A stretch of 64,000 bases of DNA from JAYEHL01 sp041653935 (GTDB lineage Bacteria; Chloroflexota; Dehalococcoidia; E44-bin15): NCBI GenBank assembly GCA_041653935.1, contig JBAZEO010000003.1, positions 93,673 through 157,672 on the forward strand, given 5' to 3'. Both the position numbers and the translations under genes were made by a program. Each line of letters starts with the position of its first letter. The first letter of the stretch is position 1. The notes below the pieces were generated by a model, which worked only from the letters and a program-made list of their open reading frames with translations, was not told the DNA's origin and searched no databases. This document shows positions 1 through 9,376 of this stretch, in pieces.

Positions 1-865
1 GATGCTGGTAGGAAGCATAGTACTGCCCTGGCTGTCCCAGTACCATTGTATGAAAAGCCTTGTTGACATCGAGAGTCGCACCGGCATATGGCGTTATCTT
101 GACATGATAGGCCCACACGACCATGTCTCTTTCGACCGTAGGCCAGATGATGTCGAGGAAGGAAGCGTTTCTCAATGGGTTTCTGGGATGGGACTCAAGG
201 TTGAATGAACTCAGCAGGACTCCGCCGCCTTCTGCTTCAGGCTGCAGTGCGACCTGCAGATCGGACAAGTCTTGAACTGATACCGACACCGATTCTATGG
301 TCATGTCGCTTTCGGTCAACGAAATGTCGCTGTTCAAGATCAGGCAGACATCGGTCCGATAGTCTTCTTCGATGGTGAATGCAGTCCCGTCAAATGAAAC
401 GCAGTACACCGGGATGGCATCGGGTCCCCGCTCGTATTTCTGGGCTACATCAACCCGAACCGACACTTCTTGCTCAGTGTATGAGTCGCTTTCGTCGGGA
501 TAGCCTGGCATGAAAGTGCCGGCCACGGAGTCAGTGACCACTTTTCTGATGATGACGTAGTGCAGACCTTGAGGAGGTACTGTGATGAGGTGGCTCAACG
601 TTACAAGGGTTTCAGGGCACCAGAAATCGTAATCATCGAACACCACGACTCCCACGTCCGAGAGATCGAATTTCCATATACCGGCTCCAGGAACCTTGTT
701 GATAATGGAGAGATCCAGCTTGGCCTCGGGATCGTAACGAGGGCCTGGGCGGGAGCACAGCATACGCATTCTGCGCTTGAGATTGGTCTCAAACGCTGCG
801 CCTGCTCCTTCGAAGTCATCCTTGAGGCTGCCGACAAGCCCTGTCCGAACGATCCGTTTCTTCAT
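1..865 (-). CDS. Tail/baseplate-region protein, C-terminus cut by window edge
   Basis: An ATG at 865 opens a frame that runs without a stop for 288 codons to the window edge, so only the N-terminal part is seen. It begins two bases after the stop of the preceding gene, with a GGGA ribosome site. I recognise no family. The residues look like a mainly beta protein without membrane segments. It is the last visible gene of the baseplate series that follows the baseplate J gene, so a distal baseplate or fibre component is the likeliest role (inference from position). Confidence 0.75.
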   Translation of the reverse strand, partial: MKKRIVRTGLVGSLKDDFEGAGAAFETNLKRRMRMLCSRPGPRYDPEAKLDLSIINKVPGAGIWKFDLSDVGVVVFDDYDFWCPETLVTLSHLITVPPQGLHYVIIRKVVTDSVAGTFMPGYPDESDSYTEQEVSVRVDVAQKYERGPDAIPVYCVSFDGTAFTIEEDYRTDVCLILNSDISLTESDMTIESVSVSVQDLSDLQVALQPEAEGGGVLLSSFNLESHPRNPLRNASFLDIIWPTVERDMVVWAYHVKITPYAGATLDVNKAFHTMVLGQPGQYYASYQH

Positions 866-867
866 CG

Positions 868-2115
868 TCAGTCCCTGTACATCCTGTTGGTGATCTGCTC
901 GCTGAACGGAGAAGTGGCGCCGTAGGAGTTCTTGAAGCAGCAGCGATACAAGGTATCTTCGATCGGTGTTGAATTGACCCACACCGGATGCACGACGTCG
1001 GCATGGTCGACAGGATACTCGCCGTCATCAACAGCGGTTGTGATGATCTCGACAGAGAGCTGGTTGAGTAAAATGTCCCCGGGAGTTACATCGCTGGCTT
1101 CAACGATCTTGATCCACCGACCAAGAGTAGGAATGGGGATGGTTTCGTCAAACAAGCCGGCGACATCCAGCTTAATGTAGCCGATGTTCTCCCAGTCTGC
1201 TCCCACCCCGGGCAGAGTTACAGAGTCCTCTCGGCTGACCAGGACTGCCAGAATGCCATCGGCATCGATCATCTCGCCGGTTACGTGAATGCTCCTGATC
1301 GCTCTGACGCCAGTGCTGGAATAGTCAGGGAAGTCGTCTTCTTCTCCTTCTATTGCTCCCGGTACCTGGCCGTTGGCCAAGTCGACCGCCACGTAGCTGC
1401 CGTTCCCCGCGGAAAGGACTACCGGTCCATCGGTCTCGATGTTGGTGAGATCGCCGGCGAGGAATGTGAAATCGCCTTCCTCAGTGCCGAACCAGTCTTC
1501 CGTGGGCTCGGCAATGGCGCCGCCTTTCAAATCTATCTGCCAGGCTGCAGGCTGACCCCATGCTTCGAAGGAAACCGAGACTTCATGAGCGGTAGCCGGA
1601 GTGATGGGGCCCAGAACGATGAACGAGTCTCCGTTCTCGACCCAGCCTTTCTGCTCGCCTGAATCGGCACTACAGGCAATGGGTACTCCGGGATCCGGGC
1701 TGTAGAACGACAGGTAGTACCTGGTCTGGAGAGCTCCGGGGAAAGCGATCGAAGTCTCGAGCTCTACGGTGTAGAAGGTGTCGGAAACCCAGCCCACTCC
1801 GTCGTGAGGAGCAGCAAGCGTGCGCTCAGCGAAATAAACGATATCGTCTCCAGTCGTTACCTGGGAGAAAAAACCGACCTTTATGCTGGCCGCAGCGTCG
1901 GTTACCGTTCCCGTCCTGAATCTGACGTGACTGATGCGACCGCCGGATGAGCTGATGGGATAGGCCGTCATGAAGTAGGTTTTGTCCAGGTCTGTTTCTT
2001 CATCCCGCTCCCGGGCTCCGCAGCCGCAGAAACTGGCCGACCCTTTATTCCTGTAGACGTTGATCCTGTTGTAAGGTTCTGTGAGATCTCTGGTGACTTG
2101 AATGACTTCACCCAT
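868..2115 (-). CDS. Structural protein of baseplate/fibre region, unknown
   Basis: 415 residues, ATG preceded by a run of G. The N-terminal third contains a Cys-Gly-Cys-Gly pair around residues 30-33. The C-terminal part resembles a short Ig/Fn3-type strand pattern (a Tyr-x-Cys-Cys-Phe-x-Asn-Ser-Tyr-Gly stretch near residue 390). No enzyme motif and no membrane segment are visible. It is packed between two other unknown tail genes with 2 and 11 base gaps, so it is co-expressed with the baseplate genes. A virion surface or fibre-associated role is inferred only from composition and position. Confidence 0.7.
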   Translation of the reverse strand: MGEVIQVTRDLTEPYNRINVYRNKGSASFCGCGARERDEETDLDKTYFMTAYPISSSGGRISHVRFRTGTVTDAAASIKVGFFSQVTTGDDIVYFAERTLAAPHDGVGWVSDTFYTVELETSIAFPGALQTRYYLSFYSPDPGVPIACSADSGEQKGWVENGDSFIVLGPITPATAHEVSVSFEAWGQPAAWQIDLKGGAIAEPTEDWFGTEEGDFTFLAGDLTNIETDGPVVLSAGNGSYVAVDLANGQVPGAIEGEEDDFPDYSSTGVRAIRSIHVTGEMIDADGILAVLVSREDSVTLPGVGADWENIGYIKLDVAGLFDETIPIPTLGRWIKIVEASDVTPGDILLNQLSVEIITTAVDDGEYPVDHADVVHPVWVNSTPIEDTLYRCCFKNSYGATSPFSEQITNRMYRD

Positions 2116-2126
2116 GGCTGGGCCCC

Positions 2127-3497
2127 CTATTCATGAGATGTCTCTATTCTCAAGGCTGCAGGCGCCATGGGCGCCCGGTAAAAACTGGTTTGGATCCTCG
2201 TGCTCGGAATGATCGTCGGGACTCTGCTGAAGATTGTGGCAATTCGGGCTGCAGGCATCGGAGGGAACACAGACAGCCATGTCTCCAGGCTTATCTCGCC
2301 CATCGATGGCATTCTACCGTTGGAAGATTCGAGGCGGACAGCCGGCTGCAATGGAAGCCTGAATGCCGATGTCACTATTTCGGTTTCTGGTATGATGTCC
2401 ATCCACATCACAATGTCGTGATTCGTCCCGAAAGCTCTCATGCGCTCGATAAAGATTGCCGAGGCTGCTGGTTCCAGCAGTTCGTAGTCGTCATTCTTCA
2501 GCCTGACGAAAAACATGTTGCGAGCCTGGTCGAAAGAATACGGTATTCTATCCAGAATGCTGGCATCGATAACGACTGAGAGAACTTCTATGGCATCGGT
2601 CAAAATTTCAAAGTCTTCTATGATATCGCCTGCTGCAACAGGAGTCCATGTACCGGCGACTCGAGTTTGAAAATCTCTTCCGGTGGCATTGTTGATGACC
2701 CTCACTTCGCCATTGCGGAGAGATTCGACTGTAAGCTCGGTGGGCTCAACATTCAAAACCCTGGCCTTGAACGGACAGTAAGGGAAGTGATTGAGTATCG
2801 TAAGACCCATCTCCAGATTGGCGTAAGACGGCCCGTGGTAGTAAATGTAGAACAGGAGCAAGAGGTCGGTGAAGATGTCCCTTTCGTACCAGCCTTCCCA
2901 TCTGGGATTGAAATCGTAACCAACGAAGCTGCCAAACCGCTCCACCATCTCTGTGATGGACTTCATCTTGTAACCGGTAGCCCACATGGTATCGTAGTAG
3001 TCGACATCTGCATTGAAGGTAATGGTGCCTTTGGCATTGTCCACTACTGAAGTGTCGGTAACGAACTGACCGGTATCAGTGTTGCCTGTGAGATTGACTA
3101 CTGGCCTTCTGAGGAAGTCCTGGAGCCTGTTGATGCTCCTGAATCCCGACGGCAGGTAATACTGGTCTGCCACTCCGGTAGGCAGGCAGAGAACGGCTCC
3201 ATCTGGTATTTCCTCGAACTCGGCTGCCTCCCCGAAGAACAGTTGCAGAGGAACAGCGGAGAACCTTACAGACAAATACTTCTTGGACCACATGGTATGG
3301 TCGTATTCCCTGAAATCCGCTTCCTCCAGAAGGGATCTCTTGATGACGTCGTAAGAAGCCCATATGACGTCCAGAAGCTCTTTACCGCTGATCGTCTGAT
3401 AGAAATCAGAAATGGCCCCCCAAATGGGATGGGGCCTGTCGATCATAGTCCCGCGGTGGGCTAAGTAGTCGTTATCGGTAAGAGACAGCCTGGGCAT
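2127..3497 (-). CDS. Baseplate-region protein, unknown
   Basis: 456 residues with a good AGGAGA ribosome site 4 bases before the ATG. The N-terminal 60 residues are rich in Trp, Tyr and charged residues. The middle holds a Tyr-rich stretch (around residues 185-230). The C-terminal 60 residues have spaced Arg/Ser/Pro segments resembling an extended tail. No family recognised. It follows the two genes that together look like baseplate J, which is where tail-tip or wedge-to-fibre connectors such as P2 gpI usually lie. I can infer placement but not a specific function. Confidence 0.65.
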   Translation of the reverse strand: MPRLSLTDNDYLAHRGTMIDRPHPIWGAISDFYQTISGKELLDVIWASYDVIKRSLLEEADFREYDHTMWSKKYLSVRFSAVPLQLFFGEAAEFEEIPDGAVLCLPTGVADQYYLPSGFRSINRLQDFLRRPVVNLTGNTDTGQFVTDTSVVDNAKGTITFNADVDYYDTMWATGYKMKSITEMVERFGSFVGYDFNPRWEGWYERDIFTDLLLLFYIYYHGPSYANLEMGLTILNHFPYCPFKARVLNVEPTELTVESLRNGEVRVINNATGRDFQTRVAGTWTPVAAGDIIEDFEILTDAIEVLSVVIDASILDRIPYSFDQARNMFFVRLKNDDYELLEPAASAIFIERMRAFGTNHDIVMWMDIIPETEIVTSAFRLPLQPAVRLESSNGRMPSMGEISLETWLSVFPPMPAARIATIFSRVPTIIPSTRIQTSFYRAPMAPAALRIETSHE

Positions 3498-3504
3498 CGT
3501 TCTC

Positions 3505-5250
3505 CTATGTGAACAGAATGTGAACTGTGTCGTCTATCGTGAGGAACTGCTCTATCTCTTCGTAATCCAAGGCAATGGCCCAACCAGATGATTCGTCGGC
3601 TATGATCTCGTCAACGCTTCCGTCCTGGTTGTGACGCAACACTCTGATCTGATTGACAGTTGCGTTTCTGACGCCTTCATTCCCTTGAAGAGCTATCTCA
3701 ATGCTGTTATGGGACAACTCGGCATGGTGCTCTGAATTGATCCAGTTCACCAGAAAGTCTCGGTCTTCATAGGGCATGTTGTCGGAGACTCTCGTGATAT
3801 CCAGGAACGTCTCATACACAGTCATGGATTTGATAAGCAAGTCATAGACTACGTTTTCCCTGGCAAGCTCTTCGGTAACGGACTGAGCCTGAAGTATCGT
3901 AGGGAAAGTGAAGTAGTGGATCCTGACGTTGATCCCGACCGGAGTGAACAAGAAGTAGTTGTTCTCCCTTGTAGAGTTTCTGAGAGCTGACTCAGAAACA
4001 TGGAAGGTCCAGTCTGTCAGTGAGTCAAGGAATACACCCGTTGGCTCCATGCTGCCGTCCAAGACTTCGATGCCCTTGATGAGAGCGACCGGAAGGACAA
4101 GGTCTCCGGTTATCTTGGAGTTTGAAGAATTGAACCACTCCTGAATGTCGATGTTCTCGAGGTCGACATATACTTCTTCGAGACCTGTTTTCTCATGGAT
4201 GTAGGCGTCTCCGTATCCACCGACATGAACCCGGCTGTCACTCCATGATTCCAGCTTCGCTTCGTCTATGATGATTCTGGCATCGTATCCGCTGGCGTAA
4301 TCGCTCATAAGGGTGCTCATTACCATAATGTGCGCAGTGGAGTCGAGATCCGAGTAAACAGTGATGGGAAGGTCGTCAGCCCTCAAGGAACAGTTCTCGA
4401 TTTCGCCGGGGCCGAAGGTGTGTGAGTCCTGCAAAACCCAAGCTCCAGTGATGCAGTTCTTGACGTAGAGGCGTATCCCATACGCCCCGGGATCATTCAA
4501 GCGGTCACCCCATCCATTCACTACGACATTGAACAGGCTTGGAAAACCGGCGGTCTTCATCTTGTAGTAGTTCCCTGAATAGCTGGGATCGATGTTGTGG
4601 AGATGAAGGGCTGTCCATGTGGCTTGATATGATCCGCTTTCGCTGAGGCTTACACCCCAGTATTCGCCGGCGCTCAAAAGGCTGTGGGCTCCATAGGAGA
4701 TGTCGGCAGTTGCCGGCTCGCCTGTTCCGGCTTCCCATATTTTGAACTCGAGGGCCCCGCTGTCCCTGAAAATAAGGGTAAAGTTGTAATTGGTGTTCGG
4801 CAGGATTTCCTTCGTGATCGCAGCCAGATAAGCGTAATCGCCCCATCCGGTGTGCAGTACGTTCTCCAGCACGACATCTTTACGGGCCAAAGAGCTGTCC
4901 ACGACAAAGATATTGGGTTTGCCATCAGCGACACCCTTGGCGGTGGTTGTCATTATAGCTATTCCGGAACCATCGTAATAATGGGAGATCATCGATCCGT
5001 CTTCAACGGCATTGCGATTGGCGGTGATGAAAGCTATGAAAGGGTCTGTCCTGTCATCATTGCTTCGGAAAGTCCCGCTGATGCCTGTGTTATCAAAGGT
5101 CGGCTCGCCTGTCCCCGGGTCTAGTTTACCGGCAAGCCTTCGGATGCAGATGGATGAACGATGTTCTTCTGGCACCGTAGATGGATCAAGAATAACATCG
5201 TCTTCATACCCAGTAACTACGCCGCTTTCGCTAAGGATTTGCTCTGGCAT
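3505..5250 (-). CDS. Baseplate protein with possible J-like C-terminal half
   Basis: 581 residues, ATG with GGAAGGGA ribosome site. Residues about 60-260 read like a concanavalin/LamG-type beta sandwich (alternating aromatic strands, several Gly-Trp-Gly-Asp turns). Residues about 380-560 contain the pattern Glu-Asn-Val-Val-Tyr-Asp-Leu-Leu-Ile-Lys followed by a long strand. This recalls the C-terminal part of Mu gp47/P2 gpJ proteins, where R-x-V-x-x-D-x-L-V-K precedes paired strands. The preceding gene carries the J N-terminal motifs but looks short, so the J fold may be split over two genes. The J resemblance is by eye and uncertain. Membership of the baseplate is well supported by position. 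Confidence 0.6.
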   Translation of the reverse strand: MPEQILSESGVVTGYEDDVILDPSTVPEEHRSSICIRRLAGKLDPGTGEPTFDNTGISGTFRSNDDRTDPFIAFITANRNAVEDGSMISHYYDGSGIAIMTTTAKGVADGKPNIFVVDSSLARKDVVLENVLHTGWGDYAYLAAITKEILPNTNYNFTLIFRDSGALEFKIWEAGTGEPATADISYGAHSLLSAGEYWGVSLSESGSYQATWTALHLHNIDPSYSGNYYKMKTAGFPSLFNVVVNGWGDRLNDPGAYGIRLYVKNCITGAWVLQDSHTFGPGEIENCSLRADDLPITVYSDLDSTAHIMVMSTLMSDYASGYDARIIIDEAKLESWSDSRVHVGGYGDAYIHEKTGLEEVYVDLENIDIQEWFNSSNSKITGDLVLPVALIKGIEVLDGSMEPTGVFLDSLTDWTFHVSESALRNSTRENNYFLFTPVGINVRIHYFTFPTILQAQSVTEELARENVVYDLLIKSMTVYETFLDITRVSDNMPYEDRDFLVNWINSEHHAELSHNSIEIALQGNEGVRNATVNQIRVLRHNQDGSVDEIIADESSGWAIALDYEEIEQFLTIDDTVHILFT

Positions 5251-5261
5251 CGCTTCCCTTC

Positions 5262-6374
5262 CTATACCGGCGCACTGGTTGTGGAGTCGGGTTTGCCCAT
5301 TCTGAGCCCTTGCTGCTCATATACGCTATCATCATACCTTTTCTGTCCAAAAGGAAGACCGCTGTCGGAAACCACCCAGTCCGGAAGCTTGAAGTCGCGC
5401 TTGGTGCTGGGGAAGAAATCAGAGAAAAGACGACTGGAGTAATGGGTGAAGTGTATCTGATCAAGCACGGCTATCTGTCGATACTCGTCTGTGCTTAGTT
5501 CAACAGCTACATTCTCGAGCATTTCAGTGGTTATCTCATCGATGTCGACCTCGGAAGAAAACTTGTAGGCTTCGTTGGGATTTGATGAAATACTGCCGCT
5601 GATCTTGTGTATGAACGTACTTGCGAAGTAAGGGGCGAATCCACCAGGCCCTGTCAGGCCGAAATGGATATCTCTCTCCATGTGGGGGTCTCCCTTGCCT
5701 TCAACATGTACTTCATCGATGCTCGGGAAAAGCCTCATGAGGGTAGTGCGGACGCTGCCTTTGGTGATAAGAAGGTCCCTGGTATTGACGCTCTCGGACA
5801 TCCGGGCGTGGTAAGCCTCGTTGTCTTCATGTATAACTCCGCCGGTTGCCGGAACGATGTTGGTCGTCCTGGTCCACTGAGCGTAAAGCGGATCCTTGAT
5901 GTCCGATATCATTCCTGTATCGACGTTGTACTGGTCGCCCTGCGCTATGGCTTGAACAGTGAACTGGATGTAGTATTCATTGCCGATGCGCTGAGACTGG
6001 ACACGAGATGCGCTGAACTCGTGCTTTTCAGTCGTGGCGAAAATCAGATCCATTCCCACTCTCCACCCGACGGGAATTACGATTCTGGAGGGTGAAGAGA
6101 AATAGATGCGCTGTACGGTACGGGCAAAGCCCCCGGTGTTTCTGGGGAGGAAGACCATGCCTCCTATGGCATCGAGCTGAGTTTCGGACATGTCGTTGTG
6201 AGCCGCTGGATTGGTGGCAGCCGCTATGGCGTCTATGCGCCTGTAGACGTAATCAAGGATCTCGGCAACGGCGTGGATGAACAAGTCGAAGACGCCTGTG
6301 CCCTTTGCATACGCTATCTTGGGCCGATGTTCTTTAAGCCATCCTACAATGAAATTGATGATGTTATTGACCAT
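5262..6374 (-). CDS. Baseplate J-like wedge protein
   Basis: 370 residues. The middle has the hallmark order of Mu gp47/P2 gpJ proteins: a Gln-Ala-Ile-Ala-x-Gly-x-x-x-Asn-Val strand, then Pro-Ala-Thr-Gly-Gly, then an acidic turn and Glu-Ala-Tyr-His-Ala-Arg (about residues 135-195), followed by Thr-Lys-Gly-Ser-Val. These proteins form the wedge layer that ties the baseplate hub to the sheath and trigger contraction. The start overlaps the end of the gp25-like gene by 11 bases, consistent with translational coupling. It is shorter than many J proteins, and the next gene may supply the C-terminal portion. Confidence 0.8.
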   Translation of the reverse strand: MVNNIINFIVGWLKEHRPKIAYAKGTGVFDLFIHAVAEILDYVYRRIDAIAAATNPAAHNDMSETQLDAIGGMVFLPRNTGGFARTVQRIYFSSPSRIVIPVGWRVGMDLIFATTEKHEFSASRVQSQRIGNEYYIQFTVQAIAQGDQYNVDTGMISDIKDPLYAQWTRTTNIVPATGGVIHEDNEAYHARMSESVNTRDLLITKGSVRTTLMRLFPSIDEVHVEGKGDPHMERDIHFGLTGPGGFAPYFASTFIHKISGSISSNPNEAYKFSSEVDIDEITTEMLENVAVELSTDEYRQIAVLDQIHFTHYSSRLFSDFFPSTKRDFKLPDWVVSDSGLPFGQKRYDDSVYEQQGLRMGKPDSTTSAPV

Positions 6375-6825
6375 TTGCAGCTATCACCTTTCCGGGCGAA
6401 GAAAGAGTGAGGGGCCGCAGCCTTCCTGATACACTCTTCCTTTTCAAAGGTATCAACCAGATCCCTTGTTCTTCCTTGTAAGTTATTGCTTCGTCAGGGC
6501 TGAGTACGAGGTAATCGAGAAGCATGTCATCCGGATAGCCCTGCCCTCTCTGCATCGCCTTTATCTGAGACTCAGCCTGCTTTATAGACAAGGCTATCTC
6601 CGCCCTGACATCGGCGCTTTTGCTGCCTTTGCCGAGGTTCATCAGATTCACGCCGTAGGGGATGATGTTGTCGCTGCCTCTGGTGGTGAACAGTGTTTTA
6701 ACAATGATCTGGTCCAGGACATCCTCTCCGTAGGATGACATGCCCAATGTCTGATGAATACTCATGTCTGCTGTGATGGTGCCGTCGGTATTGATCACCT
6801 TCTGGACAAAGATGATGTCCTTCAT
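6364..6825 (-). CDS. gp25/gpW-like baseplate wedge protein (candidate)
   Basis: 153 residues. I chose the ATG at 6825 because it overlaps the previous stop as TGATG and has an AGAGGG ribosome site; a GTG two codons upstream is possible. The core pattern Val-Leu-Asp-Gln-Ile-(x)n-Thr-Thr-Arg-Gly-Ser-Asp-Asn-Ile-Ile-Pro-Tyr-Gly (about residues 35-60) matches the Leu-x-x-x-Gly-Glu-Arg-x-x-x-Pro-x-x-Gly logic of gp25-like wedge proteins, although key residues are shifted. The gp25-then-J gene order is standard in contractile tails and supports the call. Confidence 0.65.
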   Translation of the reverse strand: MKDIIFVQKVINTDGTITADMSIHQTLGMSSYGEDVLDQIIVKTLFTTRGSDNIIPYGVNLMNLGKGSKSADVRAEIALSIKQAESQIKAMQRGQGYPDDMLLDYLVLSPDEAITYKEEQGIWLIPLKRKSVSGRLRPLTLSSPGKVIAANGQ

Positions 6826-8678
6826 CAGCACACCCTCTCGGCTATTTCCAAAGCTGTATCGATGTTGCCCTGTAACTCATCCAAGCGCTTCTGAAGACCG
6901 GCCAGTGCCTGGAACTGCAGAGCCGGAAGCATGGTTGCCGACCTGGCTCTGGCCAAAGACGCTCCGGCTTCATCCTGATAAAGCTGCTCCACCTGTCTCC
7001 TTATACCCTTCGATTCGCCCGGAGCTATCTCGTCTTCCCCCATGTTGGATAATACTCCGGAAAGGCATTGGGCGACAGTGCTTCCAGCTACTACCGATTC
7101 AATCGTCATCTCGAGAAAGCCAGGGATGAAACCTGACTCCAGCATCTTCAACGGTGCGCTCCATCCGGCGTTTGCAAGCCACGTAATCACGTAATCGTAC
7201 TTTTCGTCTTCATACCCGGAGAACCGGTTCAGCATGTTCTCCATCTGGGCATCCCGATTGGATATGGCATTCACGTCCGTCTTGATCCTGTTGAGCTCGA
7301 ATGCCCACTGGTCATGCCGCAGGAAGAATGAAGAAAGGTCGGCCGTGGTGGCCATCAACCTGGAAAGAATCTGCTGGATCTCCGAAACACTGTAGTTGAC
7401 TTCGGACAAGGATTTCAACCCGTCGTTGGGCGTATGGGGATGAATGATGTACGCCAGGTCGGAGGTAGCCTCCTGGTTGGTCGCGTACGAACTCACTCCG
7501 AAAGGCTGAGGAAGCTGGCCCAGTGTTTTGAGCATCATGAACAAGCCTTGCAGCTCGTTACGCCATGCGGCGGAGTGGATGGGAGCGCTCGATCTGCGGT
7601 TGTTCTCAACGACGTCCCTCATGTCGGCCCTGATGTCACTGATCCTTGTTCCAACGAACCACAGGGTATTGTCGCTCAACAGGACATCGAGAGCCAGACC
7701 GGTGTACTGATTCGACTGCAGGAACTGCAGGGCGCCTTCTGCATGGACGATAAGCTCTTTGTAGTACTGCAGCCTGACTGTCGTTTTCAGAAGGCAGTCA
7801 TACCACTTTTTGAGATCGGTGAGGGTATCGCCCAGTCTGTCTATGGAATCCAGGGTCTGCGACAGCTTGGTACGAAAGAAAGCAGGATCCAACGGGTCGA
7901 AGGCATGGTCTTTCATGAAGCTGGTGAACATGTCGAGAAGGTCACCCACCAGCCCCCGGGGCGCCAGCTTCTGGATGGCCGTCAGGATCCTCCACTGTAC
8001 CATTTCCAATTGGCTGTTGTCCCATCTGCCGTAAGCAGCGTTGGTATGGGCTCTGTAGGTTTCCTGTTCTGCCACCCTCAAGTTGAGATCGGCAGCCACT
8101 ACGGCTTTCACGAATTCTCTCCACCAGTCGGTTTCCGAAAGATCGTTGATGTCACCCTCGAGGGTGGAGAGCAGATTGCGGATATTCCCAAGGATGATGG
8201 TTCTGTTGTGCAGCTCAGTCTGCATCTTGTTCACCAAAGACTGGACTGCAGCGAGAAGAATGGTCTCGGCATAACGGCATACCATGGTTTTCAGCATGAC
8301 CCACATGATGTCGCTGAAAGATTTCCCCTTCGCAGCTTCGGATATCTGGTTTACAGTTCCGGAAGCGAATGAGACAAAATCGTTGATGAGATTCTCGAGG
8401 TAATCCTTGGATTCTCCCGCCCACAAAAGAGGCTGTCTCAGCATGATCTTGCCCAAAGTGATGACACCGTTCAACGCACTTGCCAATGCCTCTTGTATGC
8501 CTGCATACCGAGTGGTGGCTGATGAGTACAGGGAAGCCACGAAACAGCCATAGAAGCAGGCATCACCCGCTACTTTGGTCATCATCTCAGCTACCTTGCG
8601 AAGGTCTCCCCCGACCGGTGGACCGTCGCAAAGCAAAACTGGTTCTTGGCACTCCGTTGAGACAAGTTCCTCAGACAC
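6825..8678 (-). CDS. Alpha-helical baseplate-region protein, unknown
   Basis: 617 residues, GTG start overlapping the previous stop by 8 bases. Nearly the whole sequence reads as amphipathic helices, with an Ala-rich C-terminal coiled-coil-like segment (about residues 560-615). No catalytic motif, signal peptide or convincing membrane span is seen. It lies between the sigma-like gene and the gp25-like wedge gene, in TGATG contact with the latter. A helical scaffold, baseplate assembly factor or ejected tail protein would all fit. I do not recognise a family. Confidence 0.65.
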   Translation of the reverse strand: MSEELVSTECQEPVLLCDGPPVGGDLRKVAEMMTKVAGDACFYGCFVASLYSSATTRYAGIQEALASALNGVITLGKIMLRQPLLWAGESKDYLENLINDFVSFASGTVNQISEAAKGKSFSDIMWVMLKTMVCRYAETILLAAVQSLVNKMQTELHNRTIILGNIRNLLSTLEGDINDLSETDWWREFVKAVVAADLNLRVAEQETYRAHTNAAYGRWDNSQLEMVQWRILTAIQKLAPRGLVGDLLDMFTSFMKDHAFDPLDPAFFRTKLSQTLDSIDRLGDTLTDLKKWYDCLLKTTVRLQYYKELIVHAEGALQFLQSNQYTGLALDVLLSDNTLWFVGTRISDIRADMRDVVENNRRSSAPIHSAAWRNELQGLFMMLKTLGQLPQPFGVSSYATNQEATSDLAYIIHPHTPNDGLKSLSEVNYSVSEIQQILSRLMATTADLSSFFLRHDQWAFELNRIKTDVNAISNRDAQMENMLNRFSGYEDEKYDYVITWLANAGWSAPLKMLESGFIPGFLEMTIESVVAGSTVAQCLSGVLSNMGEDEIAPGESKGIRRQVEQLYQDEAGASLARARSATMLPALQFQALAGLQKRLDELQGNIDTALEIAERVC

Positions 8679-9375
8679 TCCGCAGCCTCGCGCTCCAGTT
8701 CTTCCGCCATTTGTAAACGTCTTCGATGCTCACATTGAGCTTGGCCGCCACCTCGGCCGGCTTCATCTCTTCTCCGCGGTTCATGGCCAGTACGAACAGA
8801 TCGTACGCCTTGAGTTCCTTGCCACTCAGCTCCGCCCTGTAGTACCGGAGATTGTCCATGTTCCGGGACCGGATGGCTTCATGGACATTGGCTTCGGTCT
8901 CAGCTTCATCTGCTATCGAGCTGATGAGAGTAGTCGGCTGAATGCCCATGTTGACCCGCTCCACCGTGTCTTCATCAATACCGGTTGCCTTCGAAAGCTC
9001 AGTGATGTTCGGATACCGGCCTTTGGCGGTGAAGAAGTCTTCGTTGGCCTTACTGACCTGACCGAACAGAGATGATACTCCTTCGGGGAGATAGGTCGGG
9101 TTCTGCCTGGACGTCACGTATCTCTGCAGCGGGGCGAGGTTGGACATGACATGAGTGCTGATCTTGGCCTTCTCTGGATCGTACTTTTCCATGGCGCTTC
9201 TGGCGAGGATGTACGCTCTTCCCCTGATGTCGGACATAGGTACAGGGTATCCTTTGAAACGGCTGATGTAGCTTCGGATCAATGGATCCAAGGACTCTGC
9301 CAGGGATTCATAGGCTGTTTCGTCGCCGCCCTGCCATTGCTGCCACAAAGCGAGCTGATCTTCGTCTCTGGCCAT
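8671..9375 (-). CDS. Sigma70-like RNA polymerase factor within tail operon
   Basis: 234 residues. The ATG at 9375 is chosen because it lies one base after the preceding stop and has an AGGAG site at ideal spacing; a start ten codons earlier lies inside that gene. Residues about 5-90 follow sigma region 2: Gly-Asp-Glu-Thr-Ala-Tyr, then Leu-x-Pro-Leu-Ile, a long helix, and Tyr-Asp-Pro-Glu-Lys-Ala-Lys-Ile-Ser-Thr-His-Val. Residues about 115-135 resemble region 3 (Ile-Thr-Glu-Leu-Ser-Lys-Ala-Thr-Gly-Ile). Residues about 185-230 end in a helix-turn-helix (Pro-Ala-Glu-Val-Ala-Ala-Lys-Leu-Asn-Val-Ser). Its role would be to redirect host RNA polymerase, plausibly to late promoters. Its position between hub and wedge genes is odd. 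A degenerate structural descendant is an alternative. Confidence 0.7.
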   Translation of the reverse strand: MARDEDQLALWQQWQGGDETAYESLAESLDPLIRSYISRFKGYPVPMSDIRGRAYILARSAMEKYDPEKAKISTHVMSNLAPLQRYVTSRQNPTYLPEGVSSLFGQVSKANEDFFTAKGRYPNITELSKATGIDEDTVERVNMGIQPTTLISSIADEAETEANVHEAIRSRNMDNLRYYRAELSGKELKAYDLFVLAMNRGEEMKPAEVAAKLNVSIEDVYKWRKNWSARLRSV

Positions 9376-9376
9376 G

